In this document: positions 62,196-64,000 of the stretch, in pieces
Layout of the letters: the number at the start of each line of letters is the position of its first letter
How positions within the stretch are numbered: position 1 is the first letter of the stretch
Origin: an uncultured Oscillospiraceae bacterium
GTDB lineage: Bacteria > Bacillota > Clostridia > Oscillospirales > Ruminococcaceae
Direction: 5' to 3'
Length of the DNA stretch: 64,000 nucleotides
NCBI GenBank assembly: GCA_910578255.1
Contig: CAJTQM010000002.1
Span: 25,688-89,687 of the forward strand
Program-made: the position numbers and the translations under genes
Notes under the pieces: generated by a model
Database searches by the model: none
Seen by the model: the letters and a program-made list of their open reading frames with translations, nothing else
Told to the model about the DNA's origin: nothing

Positions 62196-64000
62196 TCGCC
62201 GTCATCCTCTGAGATCCGATCAATAAATTGACTGCTGATTTCTTCGCAGAAAATGTATACGCCCTTGGTGTCAAACTCTCTGCAAATTTTGGAATACTGG
62301 TTTTTTGCCTTTTCGTCGCATCCGCCAAACAGCGTAACGCGCTTTTGCTTCGCAGCGTCGTCGAACAGATACATTAGGACCTTGTTTTTAAAGATGCGGG
62401 AAAACGCGGCGGAATCCATCATTTCGCCCGTCGGCAGATTTTTCTTGGAGATGAAATACGGTCCCATCAGCTTGTCCTCGTTCACCTTATAGGCGAGCAG
62501 TTCATTGTTGATGGCTTTGCAAAGCGCGTTCCATTCCACCACGCGGCGGTAATCGCCCTGGCCGAGGAGGACCTTTTTGCCGACAATTCCGGCTTCGCCG
62601 TCATCAATGCCAAGATAGGTAAAATCCCATCTGCGTTTGAAAGCGGTGTCCATCGGGAATACGCCCTGGTCGGCGCTGTTCATGGTAGCCCAGATAAACA
62701 GATTATCCGGGATGCGGATTTCGGAGTAATCGTCCGGATTTCCGCCCAGTTTTTTCGCCAAATGCTTCTTGAGGTCCTCGGACGCCTGAATCGGATATTC
62801 GCTGACTTCGTCGTCTCCCCGATCAAGCAGCTGGAACATATCGCCAAACACCGCCGCGACATTGGCGCGGTTGATCTCCTCGACAACAAGTAGGAATGGT
62901 TTGACAGCATCGGTTCCGCTGTTCTGAAGGGCTTTTACATAGGTGCGCATAAACGGTCCCGGCACATAGGAATAGGTGATGGCGTCCTTGCCGTCGTTAT
63001 CTTTACAGGGTACCGGCTTATAGGTGCCGACAAAATTGGCGTAGGAGTAGTCCGGATGGAAGGTCACGCGTTCATACTCTCCGCCGTTTGCAAGCAGCAG
63101 ATCCTTTTCGCGGTTCAGCGTAAAACTCTTACCAGTGCCGGGAGCACCGAAAAGAATGCGATTGCGGGGAAATGCACTCTGATAGCCGGTGTTGTAACAG
63201 ATATCCCGTGTTGAATGATTCCGCTCAAGCAAAAAGCGTTTGTAAAGATCCAGCCCCGCAGATACCGACCCGTTCCCGCGGTTGAGGTTAAACTCTGCAA
63301 AGTCCGCGTCGGCCTTGAGGGCGAAAACAGCCTTTTCCAATGCTTTGACATTATCTATTTGGAAGACGCAGGAAAAAGGCCGAATAGCGTCCGGAAAAGC
63401 CCCGCCAATAGCCTTTAACGCGCCGACATACTGACTTTGGGCGTTTTTTGTGTAACGCTCGCCGTTCTCTTTTAACAGCTTAGAAAACCAGACTTTAAAC
63501 GCGTCTTCATAATCGGCGCCGGCATCCGCCAAAGGAGCGGTGTGGGCGGCCGGTTCTTTCACCAGGGAATCGTGAAGCCAGCTTGCGTTTTTCAGGTAGA
63601 AATACATAAATTCTTTGCGAAACGCACAAGCATATTCACCGTAGCCTTTGTCCTGCTGCGCAAACCCTTCTTTCATGGCCTGCGCAATGGTCGAAATTTT
63701 AATCTGCTTCGAGATGGGGGTATCCGCTTCGGCAGACGAGGGCTTTAACTTCCACGCGCAAAACACGATCTGCCCGTCGCGCTTGTACACCCCCAGTAAA
63801 ACGGCGGATTCTCCGGCTTGTAATTTCGAATACGCATAGTTTATGTACTTGCTTTTTTGCTGGATTCTCTGCTCGTCTTTTAAATTGGATCTTCCGCCGG
63901 GAGTTGTACCCTTTGCGTAAATAAGGATACTTCCCATAGAATCCTTGTCAAACGTGATCGAGTATACTTCGGAAAGCTGATCGCTGACAGGTGCGCAGTG
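62192..64000 (-). CDS. McrB-like AAA+ GTPase of the restriction system (start may lie outside window)
   Basis: A McrB-type AAA+ protein. Walker A is GAPGTGKSF, followed by the McrB core FHPDYSYANFVGTYKP, Walker B LLVVEEINRANVAAVFGD and the MNSADQ motif that corresponds to the guanine-recognising NTxD of McrB. The first 150 residues form an N-terminal domain resembling MrcB_N. The frame stays open upstream to the end of the window, with plausible coding sequence (VSDQLSEVYSITFDKDS), so the gene is probably truncated here; ATG 63937 with AAGGA is the alternative start. It forms a type IV/LlaJI-like system with the nuclease gene. No methyltransferase is in view. Confidence 0.85.
   Translation of the reverse strand, partial: HCAPVSDQLSEVYSITFDKDSMGSILIYAKGTTPGGRSNLKDEQRIQQKSKYINYAYSKLQAGESAVLLGVYKRDGQIVFCAWKLKPSSAEADTPISKQIKISTIAQAMKEGFAQQDKGYGEYACAFRKEFMYFYLKNASWLHDSLVKEPAAHTAPLADAGADYEDAFKVWFSKLLKENGERYTKNAQSQYVGALKAIGGAFPDAIRPFSCVFQIDNVKALEKAVFALKADADFAEFNLNRGNGSVSAGLDLYKRFLLERNHSTRDICYNTGYQSAFPRNRILFGAPGTGKSFTLNREKDLLLANGGEYERVTFHPDYSYANFVGTYKPVPCKDNDGKDAITYSYVPGPFMRTYVKALQNSGTDAVKPFLLVVEEINRANVAAVFGDMFQLLDRGDDEVSEYPIQASEDLKKHLAKKLGGNPDDYSEIRIPDNLFIWATMNSADQGVFPMDTAFKRRWDFTYLGIDDGEAGIVGKKVLLGQGDYRRVVEWNALCKAINNELLAYKVNEDKLMGPYFISKKNLPTGEMMDSAAFSRIFKNKVLMYLFDDAAKQKRVTLFGGCDEKAKNQYSKICREFDTKGVYIFCEEISSQFIDRISEDDGE

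Overview
The window is a chromosomal origin region from a Gram-positive, anaerobic, probably spore-forming member of the Clostridia. It most resembles the higher-GC Oscillospiraceae/Ruminococcaceae type; this placement is inferred from gene content and order, not from a database search. The supporting signs are the conserved rpmH-rnpA-yidD-yidC-jag / dnaA-dnaN-yaaA-recF-remB-gyrB-gyrA order, a T-box leader, a lysine riboswitch, pyruvate:ferredoxin oxidoreductase, the mother-cell sigma factor SigK, lipoprotein and LPxTG sortase signals, and a GC-rich sequence by eye.

Layout. 1-5485: 3' part of secA, a GNAT acetyltransferase, hflX, a cation-diffusion-facilitator-like transporter and a 54-residue membrane microprotein carrying the GGADGPT signature of Na+-translocating decarboxylases. 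5541-18496: the origin. Genes left of dnaA run leftward and genes right of it run rightward, so transcription follows replication. DnaA boxes lie both upstream of dnaA and, densely, between dnaA and dnaN. 18676-27097: an M14 peptidase, a Nudix hydrolase, a NusG-II protein, a divergent MinD-like ATPase, mgsA, a T-box-controlled hisS-aspS pair, and a MATE exporter behind a promoter with a leader terminator. 27284-33438: the acetylase branch of diaminopimelate/lysine synthesis in two divergent operons (deacetylase and aminotransferase leftward; dapF-dapA-dapB-dapH rightward under a lysine riboswitch).

33600-51767: a glycosyltransferase and membrane protein pair, a sugar-type O-acetyltransferase, the mnmM/ytqA pair with an FkbM methyltransferase, sigK, an unrecognised zinc-ribbon protein, a pfkB-family kinase, a PrsA-like lipoprotein, a degenerate M23 protein, pyruvate:ferredoxin oxidoreductase, a stand-alone fragment-like relative of fatty-acid kinase FakA, and a CNNM/CBS transporter. 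51917-64000 is more accessory: an AT-richer CPBP protease, GNAT-MscS, a small regulator / GIY-YIG / nucleotidyltransferase cassette behind a palindrome-rich promoter, a 1,511-residue LPxTG surface protein, and a LlaJI/McrB-type restriction system that runs off the window.

Most notable observations: (i) two 10-G homopolymer tracts inside coding sequence, one in the surface protein and one in a glycosyltransferase, which could be phase-variation switches; (ii) the GGADGPT microprotein; (iii) a surface-protein gene whose only plausible start in front of an intact signal peptide is ATA; (iv) an unassigned attenuator-type leader before the MATE gene. No tRNA, rRNA, CRISPR array, insertion sequence or prophage was seen.
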